Source of the DNA: a virus
IMG/VR virus record: IMGVR_UViG_3300014325_000011
Coordinates: 1 to 64,000 of that record
Strand: one strand, 5' to 3'
Length of the DNA stretch: 64,000 nucleotides
Shown: positions 7,225 to 14,945 of the stretch, in pieces
Numbering within the stretch: the stretch's first letter is position 1
Layout of the letters: every line of letters starts with the position of its first letter
The notes under the pieces: generated by a model
What the model was told of the DNA's origin: nothing
Database searches by the model: none
What the model saw: only the letters and a program-made list of their open reading frames with translations
Made by a program: the position numbers and the translations under genes

Positions 7225-8104
7225 CGTCGTCACCCTGCCTGCGCGCAACCTCGGTCGCCCGCGGGAACGGCTCGTTGTCCTTCCACACCAGAAGACTGAT
7301 CGTCCGGTCCTCCAACCAAGCGTTCCAGCCCTTGATGTAGGCCGCCAGCAGCGCGCGAGTTTCCGCCTTCCGCGGCACCATCGCCTCGCGGATCAGCCGA
7401 TTCCGCAGCACCCGGATCGGGCTGTTCTCCGTCAGATCCGCACCGTCCATCAGTGGACCCCAAAACACCGAAGCCCGGTCCGGCGCCGCCTGCGCGATGA
7501 TCCAGTAGGCCGCCGACGCCGTCGAGATCCGCGCGGGGATCATCTTCCGCAGCGCCCGGCCCTGCCGGATCGCCGTGTCCAACGACTCGCCATGCTCGTC
7601 AACAAACGCCAGCACCTGCGACAACGATCCGCGCCGAGCCATGCCCTGCTTTCGGCCCAACGTGTTGTTCACATAGCCCCAGCACAACTGCGCCGTCGCC
7701 GCGATGTTGTTCGGATCGGTGACGCCGCGAAGCTGCAACACGTTGCCCGTCGTACGACTGGCACCCTGATCCATCGTGTCCTGCGACTGCGGCGGCAGAC
7801 CCACTGCCAGGACGAACGGCAACGTCACCCGGGCGCGGACCAGCGCCATCAGACGATGCTGACCATCCAGCAGCGTGCCATTGATGTCGAACCGGATCGT
7901 GTCGCCGTTGAACTGCCACTCGCCGCGGGCCATCTCCCCGGCGTAGGTGTCGATCCGGCTCGGCCGGGTCTTCCGGTTGTGCAGGTTGCGAGCCTCCAAC
8001 CAGTAGGCGGCCATCTCCGGGGAGACGTCGACGATCCGAACATCCGGCGTCGGACTGATCGTCCGGTCGATTGTGCGAAGGGGTTCGGCGTGCAGCGCGG
8101 TCAT
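7217..8104 (-). CDS. ParB/DGQHR-like nuclease-fold protein
   Basis: 295 residues from the ATG at 8104 (AGGAG 5 nt upstream); further upstream the frame is low-complexity Arg/Pro and non-coding in character. Residues about 45-80 carry N-R-K-T-R-P-S-R-I-D-T-Y-A-G-E-M then D-G-Q-H-R-L-M-A-L near 75-85, the signature shared by ParB-type N-terminal domains and DGQHR proteins. A long helical C-terminal region follows. Related proteins occur in actinophages without a proven role. Genome maintenance, DNA nicking or sensing are possible. No parS-like repeat was seen nearby. Confidence 0.65.
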   Translation of the reverse strand: MTALHAEPLRTIDRTISPTPDVRIVDVSPEMAAYWLEARNLHNRKTRPSRIDTYAGEMARGEWQFNGDTIRFDINGTLLDGQHRLMALVRARVTLPFVLAVGLPPQSQDTMDQGASRTTGNVLQLRGVTDPNNIAATAQLCWGYVNNTLGRKQGMARRGSLSQVLAFVDEHGESLDTAIRQGRALRKMIPARISTASAAYWIIAQAAPDRASVFWGPLMDGADLTENSPIRVLRNRLIREAMVPRKAETRALLAAYIKGWNAWLEDRTISLLVWKDNEPFPRATEVARRQGDDDV

Positions 8105-8135
8105 GACAACTCCTAGAACCGTTGATGCGGGCGGG

Positions 8136-8651
8136 TTAGAAGGGAGGTTGATCCGAATACGACCCGGTGGGCGCGGGCTGTGACCACGGGTCGTCCGCGG
8201 GTGCCGGACCCTGCTGGCCATAGCCCTGGGCCGGACCCTGCGACTGCTGGCCATAACCCTGGCCGTTGTCCTGCGACGGGCCGCCGCGGGCCGCGCGCTG
8301 CACCTTCGCCGTGGCATACCTGAGACTCGGGCCGATCTCGTCGACGTCCAGCTCGAAGACGGTGCGCTTCTCACCCTCACGGGTCTCGAACGAGCGCTGC
8401 TTGAGCCGCCCCTGGACGATGACCCGGGCGCCCTTCGTCAGCGACTCCGCGACGTGCTCGGCCGCCTGCCGCCAGATCGAGCAGCGCAAGAACAGCGCCT
8501 CGCCGTCCTTATATTCGTTCGTCGCCTTGTCCAGCACCCGGGGTGTCGAGGCCACGGTGAAGCTAGCTACCGCAGCCCCGTTTGGCGTAAAGCGAAGCTC
8601 GGGATCGGATGTCAGGTTGCCCACCACTGTGATGACGGTTTCACCGGCCAT
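8136..8651 (-). CDS. ssb: Single-stranded DNA-binding protein
   Basis: 171 residues. The OB-fold occupies residues 1-115: [16 protein letters not shown], then [14 protein letters not shown] and V-I-V-Q-G-R-L. A Gly/Gln/Pro linker with Y-G-Q-Q repeats leads to an acidic aromatic end, D-Q-P-P-F, matching the conserved SSB tail that recruits partner proteins. It would coat the single-stranded DNA made by the helicase at 9639-10949. The start 3 nt after the stop of the HNH gene suggests coupling. Confidence 0.95.
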   Translation of the reverse strand: MAGETVITVVGNLTSDPELRFTPNGAAVASFTVASTPRVLDKATNEYKDGEALFLRCSIWRQAAEHVAESLTKGARVIVQGRLKQRSFETREGEKRTVFELDVDEIGPSLRYATAKVQRAARGGPSQDNGQGYGQQSQGPAQGYGQQGPAPADDPWSQPAPTGSYSDQPPF

Positions 8652-8653
8652 GT

Positions 8654-9187
8654 CTAACTCGCCTTCCTGGTTGAACGCCGACCACGCGGCGGATCGATGC
8701 GGACGGGGCCCCCGACATGACCCCACGTCCGCCCGTTGACAATGTTGGAGACGCTTGCCACGCTGACCACATATTCAACCGCCAGCGAGACGATCATCTC
8801 GCCAGCAGCGAACCGGTCCCGAATCCGGATGATGTCCTCTTCGGTCAGCTTGGCCTTTGCGTTGCGGCTGCCCCTCGCACCCCGGATGCCAGCTCGGCCC
8901 TTGAGGTGCATGTCCAGAGTGTTGTCGCGGGGCGTCCCGAGGAAGAGATGCTCTGGCCGCACACAGGGCGGGTTGTCGCAACGGTGTAGTACCCACAGAC
9001 CATCGGGGATGGGGCCGTTCGACAGCTCCCACGACACTCGATGTGCTGCCAGGCTCTCACCGTAGAAGGTGAGCTTGCCATACCCAGCCGGGGTCGTTGC
9101 TGCCGTCCACTCCCAGCACTCCGTATCCTTCTGCACTTGGTGCCAGAAGTGCTCGCTGAATCTCGCCTGCCAGCTACACTGAGCCAT
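8654..9187 (-). CDS. HNH homing-type endonuclease
   Basis: 177 residues. N-terminal [14 protein letters not shown] then H-R-V-S-W-E-L and [20 protein letters not shown], the pattern of phage HNH/I-HmuI-like endonucleases. The C-terminal [13 protein letters not shown] followed by an HTH-like segment is a typical DNA-binding tail. GGAGG lies 8 nt before the ATG. It sits between ssb and a terminator hairpin, consistent with a mobile intergenic endonuclease. Confidence 0.85.
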   Translation of the reverse strand: MAQCSWQARFSEHFWHQVQKDTECWEWTAATTPAGYGKLTFYGESLAAHRVSWELSNGPIPDGLWVLHRCDNPPCVRPEHLFLGTPRDNTLDMHLKGRAGIRGARGSRNAKAKLTEEDIIRIRDRFAAGEMIVSLAVEYVVSVASVSNIVNGRTWGHVGGPVRIDPPRGRRSTRKAS

Positions 9188-9219
9188 GCGATACGCCTCC
9201 CTTTCAGGCTGTCGAAGTG

Positions 9220-9251
9220 GCCTGCGGCGGGTTCTCCGGTCCGCCGCAGGC
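9220..9251. terminator. Hairpin between the zinc-ribbon gene and the HNH gene
   Basis: GCCTGCGGCGG (9220-9230) pairs perfectly with CCGCCGCAGGC (9241-9251), an 11-bp GC stem with a 10-nt loop. It lies 11 nt beyond the stop of the leftward gene ending at 9262. No T-run; Rho-independent strength in actinomycetes often comes from the stem alone. Confidence 0.55.
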
Positions 9252-9261
9252 TGCGTATAAC

Positions 9262-9618
9262 TCAGACTCGGACGGGCACCTGTCGGAGCCGTTTTCGGGC
9301 GAGGGTGCGCAGGGCAAGGCGGGTCATCTGGTTCTTCAGGTACACCGCATGTTCTCCCGCGGGAAGCGTGGCCATCAGGTTATGCATGTACCGGATGCCC
9401 CCATCCCCGTAGGCATTCCAGCCCCATGAGCAGAACCACCGATGGCCGCAGTGGGAGCAGACATACGCCGCGCACCAGCCATCCTCCCCGCGGTTCCACC
9501 ACTCGACGTCGTTCCACAAGGCCACGGCCTTCGGAACCTCCGCCTCGTCCCAGCCATACAGGCAGCCCTCGGGGCAGCGATCCGAGAACGGTGGCGGCAC
9601 GAACTCTCCCACGGCCAC
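9262..9618 (-). CDS. Zinc-ribbon protein, hypothetical
   Basis: 118 residues from GTG with GAGAGG just upstream. Two Cys pairs (C-P-E-G-C near 15-19; C-S-H-C-G-H-R-W-F-C near 54-63), a Trp-rich middle and a basic C-terminal helix (R-L-A-L-R-T-L-A-R-K-R-L-R). Nucleic-acid binding is likely from these features. A LexA-type box (9632-9647) lies just upstream of the start, suggesting SOS control. A hairpin (9220-9251) follows. Confidence 0.55.
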   Translation of the reverse strand: MAVGEFVPPPFSDRCPEGCLYGWDEAEVPKAVALWNDVEWWNRGEDGWCAAYVCSHCGHRWFCSWGWNAYGDGGIRYMHNLMATLPAGEHAVYLKNQMTRLALRTLARKRLRQVPVRV

Positions 9619-9631
9619 TATTCTATTCCTC

Positions 9632-9647
9632 TCGAACGTCAGTTCGC
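9632..9647. promoter_or_regulatory. Candidate LexA box with perfect core
   Basis: The core CGAACGTCAGTTCG (9633-9646) is a perfect CGAAC-N4-GTTCG match and the flanks add one of two outer bases. It overlaps the last codons of the dnaB-like gene and lies 14 nt upstream of the GTG at 9618. It could therefore make the zinc-ribbon gene and those after it separately SOS-inducible. Confidence 0.5.
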
Positions 9648-10949
9648 CATGTCGACGAAACGCGAATAGTGGCCTTGGAACGCGACCGTCACAACACCTG
9701 TCGCCCCGTGCCGGTTCTTGTCCACAATCAGGTCTGCTTCACCGGCACGCGACGACTCCGGACTCACCGCGTCCTCACGGTGGATGAGGATGATCCCGTC
9801 GGCGTCCTGTTCGATCGCCCCCGAGTCACGCAGATCCGACTTCTGCGGACGCTTCTCGGCCCGGTGTTCTGATTGGCGGTTCAGTTGCGCCAAGGCGATG
9901 ACGGGGATCTCCAGTTCCTTCGCCATCGCCTTCAGGCCGGCGGAGATCTCCGAGACCTCGGTCTGCCGGTTCTCGCCCCGGCGCACTGGAGACATCAGTT
10001 GGAGATAGTCGACCGCAACCAGACGTAGATCCCGACGCTGCTTCAACCGCCGAGCCGACGCCCGAATCTGCGCGATCGTCAAGCCGGAGCGGTCGTCGAT
10101 GGACAGGGGTGCATCGGACAGCATCTCCAGCCAATACGAAATCCGCTCCCACTCTTCCGGCCCGACCTGACCCGAGCGAAGCGCATGCAGGCCGATGCGG
10201 GTGTCCGCGGCAAGCAGTTTCATGGCGATCTCGGCGCGGGGCATCTCCAGAGAGAAGAACGCGGCCGGCATCTTCTTGTAGACCGCGACGTGCCGCAGCA
10301 TGTCAAGTACGAGGGTGGTTTTGCCGACACCCGGCCTGGCTGCGATCACCCACAGGTGGCCCGGCTGCAATCCGGATGTGAGCGCGTCGAAGTCCGTGAA
10401 CCCAGTCGGCACGCCAGCGTGACCTGCCTTGCCCTGCTCGACATCTTCGAGTACCGAACCGAGGACATCGCCAAGGTCGACCATGGATGTGCCGGTGTCC
10501 CCCGACGACAGGGCAAGCATCTCGTCCTGCGACTGCGCGACAGCGTCGGTCGGGTCGGCGCCGGGTGCGTGTGCCCGCTGGTAGGCGCGCATCGCGGTCT
10601 CTGCCAACCCGCGTAGCGCCGCCTTCTTCGCGACGATCCCTGCGTAGTGCCCGGCGTTCGCCATCGAGGGCACCGATGCAACCAGGTCGTGCAGATAGCT
10701 CTGACCGCCAACCGTCACGAGGTCGCCACGTCGACTCAGTTCGTGGGCGACCGATAGCGGATCGACTGGCTGCCCATCCCCCCGCATCGCAACCATCGCC
10801 GCGAACACGGTGGCGTGCGCGGGGCGGAAGAACATCGGTGGTGTCATCTCGTCCGAGAGACGTTCGCACCACTGTGACGACAGCATCATCGACCCGAGCA
10901 CGGCCATCTCCGCGTCGATCGCATGCGGTGGAAGCAGGTCGTCACTCAT
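9639..10949 (-). CDS. dnaB: Replicative DNA helicase, DnaB family
   Basis: 436 residues; the ATG at 10949 overlaps the upstream stop. The N-terminal primase-binding helical domain (about 1-110: P-P-H-A-I-D-A-E-M-A-V-L-G-S) is followed by a RecA-like motor with Walker A A-R-P-G-V-G-K-T-T (K210), Walker B V-A-V-D-Y-L-Q-L (D314) and downstream N-R-Q-S-E-H-R and S-D-L-R-D-S-G-A-I-E-Q-D-A-D DnaB motifs. Length is close to bacterial DnaB (about 450). It should unwind the element's DNA, loaded by products of the two preceding genes. Confidence 0.95.
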   Translation of the reverse strand: MSDDLLPPHAIDAEMAVLGSMMLSSQWCERLSDEMTPPMFFRPAHATVFAAMVAMRGDGQPVDPLSVAHELSRRGDLVTVGGQSYLHDLVASVPSMANAGHYAGIVAKKAALRGLAETAMRAYQRAHAPGADPTDAVAQSQDEMLALSSGDTGTSMVDLGDVLGSVLEDVEQGKAGHAGVPTGFTDFDALTSGLQPGHLWVIAARPGVGKTTLVLDMLRHVAVYKKMPAAFFSLEMPRAEIAMKLLAADTRIGLHALRSGQVGPEEWERISYWLEMLSDAPLSIDDRSGLTIAQIRASARRLKQRRDLRLVAVDYLQLMSPVRRGENRQTEVSEISAGLKAMAKELEIPVIALAQLNRQSEHRAEKRPQKSDLRDSGAIEQDADGIILIHREDAVSPESSRAGEADLIVDKNRHGATGVVTVAFQGHYSRFVDMAN

Positions 10950-11547
10950 CGCCAACCGCCGGGGTGTAGACGTCCGCAAGACCCGCGATCATTCTTCGGA
11001 TCGCGACCTGACCGTCCGGGTTCGGGGGCGGCGCCTCCGGTGGCAGAACACCCCACCCCCCGGGCAGGGCCTTCGGCTCGGCGAGGCGCGCAGCAAGCAC
11101 CGGGTATGGGGTGGTAGCCAGTTCCCGCATCGCTTCGTCTCGCGCCGCCGCATAGCCAGCGACGAACCGGCCACGCGCGTAACGGTCGTCCTCGTCGAAG
11201 ACCAGCCAGCCAACCGTCCGAGCACACGCGAGGGCCGCAGGGTGGATGGAAGGCTCCGGGCCGATGCGACGGTCCAGCCAGTGGCGGAACCTGAGCGCCT
11301 GGGCGTAGGCGGTCTCCGGGTCCGGCGGTAGCGCGCCTATCTGGTTGGCGACCCGCCGGCGAATGTCGGCCACGGCGATGAACGGACCTGTAACGGCGAA
11401 GTGCTCGTGGACTGCCGCGGTTGCCGCGTCGGCGGGGATGTCGGCGAGAGCGGCACCCCACACCTCTGTCGTGTTCTCAGCGAGCGGCATCGAAGGCGAG
11501 TAGGCCGCGATCAGGTCGATCAGCTCTTGTGTTTCGAGACTGTTCAC
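10942..11547 (-). CDS. Putative helicase-loader/replication accessory protein
   Basis: 201 residues from GTG (4-nt GTGA overlap with the upstream gene). Helical N-terminus (E-L-I-D-L-I-A-A-Y), then W-G-A-A-L-A-D-I-P-A-D-A-A-T-A-A-V-H-E-H-F, a pattern seen in small phage loader-like proteins encoded just before DnaB. No Walker motif, so not a DnaC-type ATPase. Role inferred from position between initiator and helicase. Confidence 0.6.
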   Translation of the reverse strand: MNSLETQELIDLIAAYSPSMPLAENTTEVWGAALADIPADAATAAVHEHFAVTGPFIAVADIRRRVANQIGALPPDPETAYAQALRFRHWLDRRIGPEPSIHPAALACARTVGWLVFDEDDRYARGRFVAGYAAARDEAMRELATTPYPVLAARLAEPKALPGGWGVLPPEAPPPNPDGQVAIRRMIAGLADVYTPAVGDE

Positions 11548-12629
11548 GCGGTCTCCCCGTCGATCACGATTGGGTACAGCGACGTCTGACTAGCCGGAGG
11601 CTGACCGAGGGGCGGCATGCCAAGACGGGCCCGGTTCTCAGCCCGAATCCGCGCCGAACGCTCGGCCGCGGACTCCGGACGTGAGCCGGCGACAGCTCGC
11701 GGCCGGGCCGAACCGGGCCTACGCCCGTCGATGGCCTGACGGATGTACTTCGCGAGCAGTCCAGGACCGACATCGGCACCGGCGCGCTGGTCCTCGCGGA
11801 GAAGTTGCAGTGCGGTTCGCACTCGCTTCTCGTCGATGCCCTCGGCGAGGTGCGTCTCGATGGCTGCCGACGCCCACTCGCGTTCCTTGCGCGGAGGCGT
11901 CGACGGGAAGCTGTCGAGGTACTCGTCGAGCAGTTCGCTGCCAGTCATCGTCGCCGGAGGCAACGGGCGACGCCCGGTGGCCTGCGTATCGGCAGGTGAG
12001 GCGGGTTGCGTCCCGGTCGAGCGACGGCCAGCCAGGGAAGCGACGGTCGCTTCGGACGAAGCGTCGCCCGCTTCCGCGCGCGAAGCGGGTTCAGGTTCGG
12101 GTTCGGGTTGCTTCACGCTTCCCGAAGGGAAGCTGTGAAGCGTAGACGCTTCGCTCTGCGAAGCGAAGCCCGCTTCGTCTGTCGAAGCGTCGTTCGCTTC
12201 GATTGAAGCGTCGTTCGCTTCGTCGCTTCGTGCGTCCCGCTTCGCCCGTCGGGCCTCGCCGGACCTCTTTCCGCCGCGTCGTCCCAGCTCAGCCATGTCG
12301 ACCGACGATCGACGCACTCTCTCTGATCGTTCAGGCCGGTCTGTCGGCGCCTTCTCCGGTGCGGCGTAGTCGCCCCAGTCGTGGAACCGCCAGCCGCCGC
12401 CGTCGCATGGCTCCCACAGTCCGGCTGTCACCAGCGCCCGTGCGGCCTTCGCACCCTTCGACCCGAGCAGGCGCCGCGGATACTCCCTCGGGATGAACCC
12501 GTTGAGCCCGTTGCGGTGGGTGTAGGTGTTGGCGCAGGTGTGCAGGGTGATGCTGCACGGGTCGGCGTCGATGGCTGCCATGACCTTCGGGTGGTCGTCG
12601 AAGGTGTCGTCGTACCGCGCCCAGCTCAC
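11544..12629 (-). CDS. Replication initiator-like protein with repeat linker
   Basis: 361 residues; the GTG at 12629 overlaps the upstream stop (GTGA). The N-terminus (W-A-R-Y-D-D-T-F-D-D-H-P-K-V ... R-R-L-L-G-S-K-G-A-K-A-A-R-A-L-V-T-A-G-L-W) resembles the winged-helix domain of phage replication organizers. The central 130-200 region is low-complexity Glu/Ala/Ser/Asp with E-A-N-D-A-S repeats, encoded by a DNA stretch packed with hairpins (12037-12243). A helical C-terminal domain and basic tail follow. As with lambda O, the origin may lie inside the initiator gene (inference). Confidence 0.65.
   Translation of the reverse strand: MSWARYDDTFDDHPKVMAAIDADPCSITLHTCANTYTHRNGLNGFIPREYPRRLLGSKGAKAARALVTAGLWEPCDGGGWRFHDWGDYAAPEKAPTDRPERSERVRRSSVDMAELGRRGGKRSGEARRAKRDARSDEANDASIEANDASTDEAGFASQSEASTLHSFPSGSVKQPEPEPEPASRAEAGDASSEATVASLAGRRSTGTQPASPADTQATGRRPLPPATMTGSELLDEYLDSFPSTPPRKEREWASAAIETHLAEGIDEKRVRTALQLLREDQRAGADVGPGLLAKYIRQAIDGRRPGSARPRAVAGSRPESAAERSARIRAENRARLGMPPLGQPPASQTSLYPIVIDGETA
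12037..12243. repeat. GAAGCG/CGCTTC inverted-repeat array, candidate replication origin
   Basis: Seven GAAGCG and nine CGCTTC hexamers fall in 207 bp. They form consecutive perfect hairpins: 12037-12053, 12058-12074, 12069-12087, 12137-12152, 12148-12164, 12164-12177, 12183-12201 and 12205-12221. An imperfect 32-bp hairpin spans 12110-12141. The last two hairpins are an 18-bp direct repeat at a 21-bp period. The array is inside the initiator-like gene, next to the loader, helicase and SSB genes, as expected for an iteron-type phage origin. Confidence 0.6.
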
Positions 12630-13576
12630 TCGATCACCCCTTGGGCGATCAACTCGGTGGCGCGCTCGTCGAGACGGCGCAATGTGTTCCACACGCAGCC
12701 GGCGAAGTACGGCCACCGACTCCCGTAGGCCAGCCCCTGCTTCGCGGCGGTGACTTCCATGAGCTGGAACAGTTGCTCGGCGGGAACCCCTGCATCCATC
12801 CACCGGGACAGTTGCTGACGCTCGACGGCGGAGAGAATGGGAAGGTTGCGCGGGAAGAGGGACGTCCAATGTCTCGACAGATCGTCGAGATCTGTAAGAC
12901 GACCAGCAGAGTTGCGGCGGATCTCCTCTGCTGCAACTTGCTTAGCCCTTGCCCAGCGGAGCGCATCGGCGGCCACGTCGTCGACGATCGCCGCGTCTGG
13001 CGGAACCGAAGATTTTCCGCCGTTGCAATCGGCGCACGCGGTCACAAGGTTCGACGGATCGTTGGTGCCACCAAGGGCGCGCGGCGTCACATGGTCAACG
13101 GTCAACTGGACTTCGGGTGGCGTACGACCGCAGTACCGGCAGGCGAAGTTATCGCGCCGGAAGATTTCGTAACGGAGACGCCGGGGAACCTTCCCACCCT
13201 TGACAGCTGGTGTGGCGGGAGGAAGTTGCCACGGCCGAATGTCGGCGTAGATGACTAGGTTGGCTCCCAAGCCGTTGACTGCTCGGGCGAGGTAGCCGGC
13301 GTCGACCAGAAGTGGGAGATAGATCGCCACCTCGCTCCAGACCCGGTCCTCGTGGATCTGGTCCGTGAAGTCGTAGGCGTACCCTGGCTGGAGTTCGGAT
13401 AGAACCCAGTCCAAGTAAGCGCGCTCGGTCTGACTCAACTCGCCTTGGACAACGCGGAGCGGCGCACCCTCGAAGCTGTCGAGATCCTCGGGCGTCGCGT
13501 AGACAAGCAGATGGCTGGAGTCGCAAGAATCTTCGCAAAATTCGGCCGACTTGTCGCCAATGAAGGTTACCGGCAT
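12626..13576 (-). CDS. HNH endonuclease with flanking helical domains
   Basis: 316 residues from the ATG at 13576 (GGAAAGG 5 nt upstream). Residues about 45-115 look like a winged helix. A canonical HNH domain follows: R-Y-E-I-F-R-R-D-N-F-A-C-R-Y-C-G, L-T-V-D-H-V-T-P-R-A-L-G-G, N-L-V-T-A-C-A-D-C-N. About 130 residues of helical C-terminal region remain, ending next to the initiator gene. The large extra domains suggest a replication-linked role rather than a plain homing enzyme. A candidate TACGCT -10 lies at 13593-13598, so the replication operon may start here. Confidence 0.8.
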   Translation of the reverse strand: MPVTFIGDKSAEFCEDSCDSSHLLVYATPEDLDSFEGAPLRVVQGELSQTERAYLDWVLSELQPGYAYDFTDQIHEDRVWSEVAIYLPLLVDAGYLARAVNGLGANLVIYADIRPWQLPPATPAVKGGKVPRRLRYEIFRRDNFACRYCGRTPPEVQLTVDHVTPRALGGTNDPSNLVTACADCNGGKSSVPPDAAIVDDVAADALRWARAKQVAAEEIRRNSAGRLTDLDDLSRHWTSLFPRNLPILSAVERQQLSRWMDAGVPAEQLFQLMEVTAAKQGLAYGSRWPYFAGCVWNTLRRLDERATELIAQGVIE

Positions 13577-13635
13577 GGTAGCCTTTCCGTAGAGCGTAGG
13601 TTGGGTTGTCCGGCGGGAACCGGATGGCACACGTG

Positions 13636-13674
13636 AGAGGCCCGGTCACTACCCCCCGAGGTGGCCGGGCCTCT
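13636..13674. terminator. Hairpin between two HNH genes
   Basis: AGAGGCCCGG (13636-13645) pairs with CCGGGCCTCT (13665-13674), with further pairing inside the loop. Located just past the stop of the leftward gene at 13681 and before the promoter region of the gene starting at 13576. On the plus strand it is followed by TGCTG, on the minus strand by CACG, so no T-run either way. Confidence 0.5.
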
Positions 13675-13680
13675 TGCTGT

Positions 13681-14202
13681 TCAGGGGTCCACTGCGGCCA
13701 CCGCCTCGTAGCCGCCGTCCGCGGTCAGCAGCACCCGCCGGCCACCCACGAGCAGCACAGGCTGTGAGGCCGGGTCCAGCCACGAGCGGACCGACCAGCC
13801 CTCGTCAAAACGACGCGGCGAACGATCACAAAGTGCGTGGCAGCCTTCGCCCGCATCCCTGCCGCAGACGTCGAGCAGGTTCGTGACGGTGTGGTCGCCG
13901 TGGCCTCGGCGCTGCCGGTGCTGTACCGAGCTGTGGCCGGGACGTAGGACGGTGCCGCACAGTTCGCAGCGGCCACCTGAGCGGCGGCGGACGACGGCCC
14001 GCACGTCGGTGGTGACCGGGTCGGGCGTGGGCTTGGCGGTCTTCCACCTAGGTGCCGTGAGGCGCCCCGGTTCGGCGCATCGGTGCAGTTCGGACCGGGT
14101 GAGCGTCGACCAGAGCGGCCCGTCGTGCTGTGCCTCGCGTCTGGCGGAGACCTGCCGTAGTGGGCCGCCGCGAGGCATGGGGGTGCGGCGTTGTAGTCCC
14201 AT
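13681..14202 (-). CDS. HNH nuclease-like protein
   Basis: 173 residues from the ATG at 14202 (G-rich ribosome site GGGGGTGGG directly upstream). A basic N-terminal half leads to G-G-R-C-E-L-C-G, S-V-Q-H-R-Q-R-R-G-H-G-D-H and N-L-L-D-V-C-G, then H-A-L-C-D, an HNH-type zinc core common in actinophage accessory proteins. The central Q-H replaces the usual D/H-H, so catalytic activity is uncertain. First leftward gene from the divergent control region. Confidence 0.7.
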   Translation of the reverse strand: MGLQRRTPMPRGGPLRQVSARREAQHDGPLWSTLTRSELHRCAEPGRLTAPRWKTAKPTPDPVTTDVRAVVRRRSGGRCELCGTVLRPGHSSVQHRQRRGHGDHTVTNLLDVCGRDAGEGCHALCDRSPRRFDEGWSVRSWLDPASQPVLLVGGRRVLLTADGGYEAVAAVDP

Positions 14203-14259
14203 CCCACCCCCTGGTCTGTGGCTGCTGTCGGCCGTGTGGGGTCCAGCATGGCACATGCC

Positions 14260-14309
14260 GTCCTAAACGACTAGTCGCCCTTGACGGATCAAGGACAGTC
14301 TAGGACAAT
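14260..14309 (+). promoter_or_regulatory. Divergent control region with sigma70-like promoter and operator-like repeats
   Basis: TTGACG (14281-14286), a 17-nt spacer and GACAAT (14304-14309) make the best rightward promoter seen in this half. CCTTGA-CGGA-TCAAGG (14279-14294) is a perfect inverted repeat over the -35. GTCCTA (14260-14265) and TAGGAC (14301-14306) are further matching arms. The region separates the leftward replication operon from the rightward small-gene operon; a repressor for it was not identified. Confidence 0.55.
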
Positions 14310-14355
14310 GGTTGCGGTGCCCGCACCGCACGGGCTCTGAGCAGGGGGGCTTCTG

Positions 14356-14688
14356 TTGACCATCACCACCGACCAGCCAGCACTCGCCGGCCTGGCCGCC
14401 ATAGACCCGCACGACGCGGCGCTGATCGCCGTCATCTCGGGCGGGGTCGACCCGTTCGAGCCCTACGCCAAGGCGACCTGCCCGGACGGCGTGGACCTGC
14501 ACGACTGGCGCTGGGATCTGCTGGAGGAAGCCCAGAACCTGGCCGTCGGCAACGAGACGCTGGCGGACGCGGTCCAGAAGTTGATCGACGTGTTCTGGCC
14601 GCCGGTCGACGTCGAGGACGTGTTCGACATCGCCCCGTACGGCGTCGACGAGGACATTGACCCGCTCAACCTGGGTGACGCGGCGTGA
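14356..14688 (+). CDS. Hypothetical acidic protein, first gene of rightward operon
   Basis: 110 residues from TTG with AGGGGGGC 5-6 nt upstream. Acidic and helical (W-D-L-L-E-E-A-Q-N-L-A-V-G-N-E-T-L-A-D-A), with a Pro/Val/Asp-rich C-terminus. No family recognised. Starts the rightward chain of overlapping genes. Confidence 0.6.
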   Translation: MTITTDQPALAGLAAIDPHDAALIAVISGGVDPFEPYAKATCPDGVDLHDWRWDLLEEAQNLAVGNETLADAVQKLIDVFWPPVDVEDVFDIAPYGVDEDIDPLNLGDAA

Positions 14689-14945
14689 GCGCCCCGAACC
14701 TGGCGGGACTCGTCGGCCGGAACGTCCGCATTCACCGCCCGGGTGTCTGCTCGGCCAGCGGCACCGTGACAGCCATCGACCTGCCGATCGAGTGGTCGAT
14801 CAGCACCCGCACGCCTGATGGTGTTCGTGACGACGGGAAGGCCGTCGGTCGACTGGTCACCTTCGACAGCGGCAGGTGCGCGGTCGTCTTCGCGGAATCC
14901 ACCATCGAGGTTCTGCCCGAAGAGGCGCAGGCGGTGGCCCGGTGA
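14685..14945 (+). CDS. Hypothetical small beta-rich protein
   Basis: 86 residues, GTGA overlap with the preceding gene. L-V-G-R-N-V-R-I-H-R-P-G-V-C-S-A-S-G-T-V-T-A-I-D resembles an SH3-like barrel opening. No known family; coupled translation implies shared regulation with its neighbours. Confidence 0.55.
   Translation: MSAPNLAGLVGRNVRIHRPGVCSASGTVTAIDLPIEWSISTRTPDGVRDDGKAVGRLVTFDSGRCAVVFAESTIEVLPEEAQAVAR

Noticed and set aside
12037-12243. The hairpin array as mere codon bias of a Glu-Ala-Ser linker
   Set aside because: Biased codons explain GAAGCG on one strand but not the alternation with CGCTTC at hairpin spacing or the 32-bp hairpin over Leu-His-Ser-Phe codons. Kept as a finding, with this as its main alternative.
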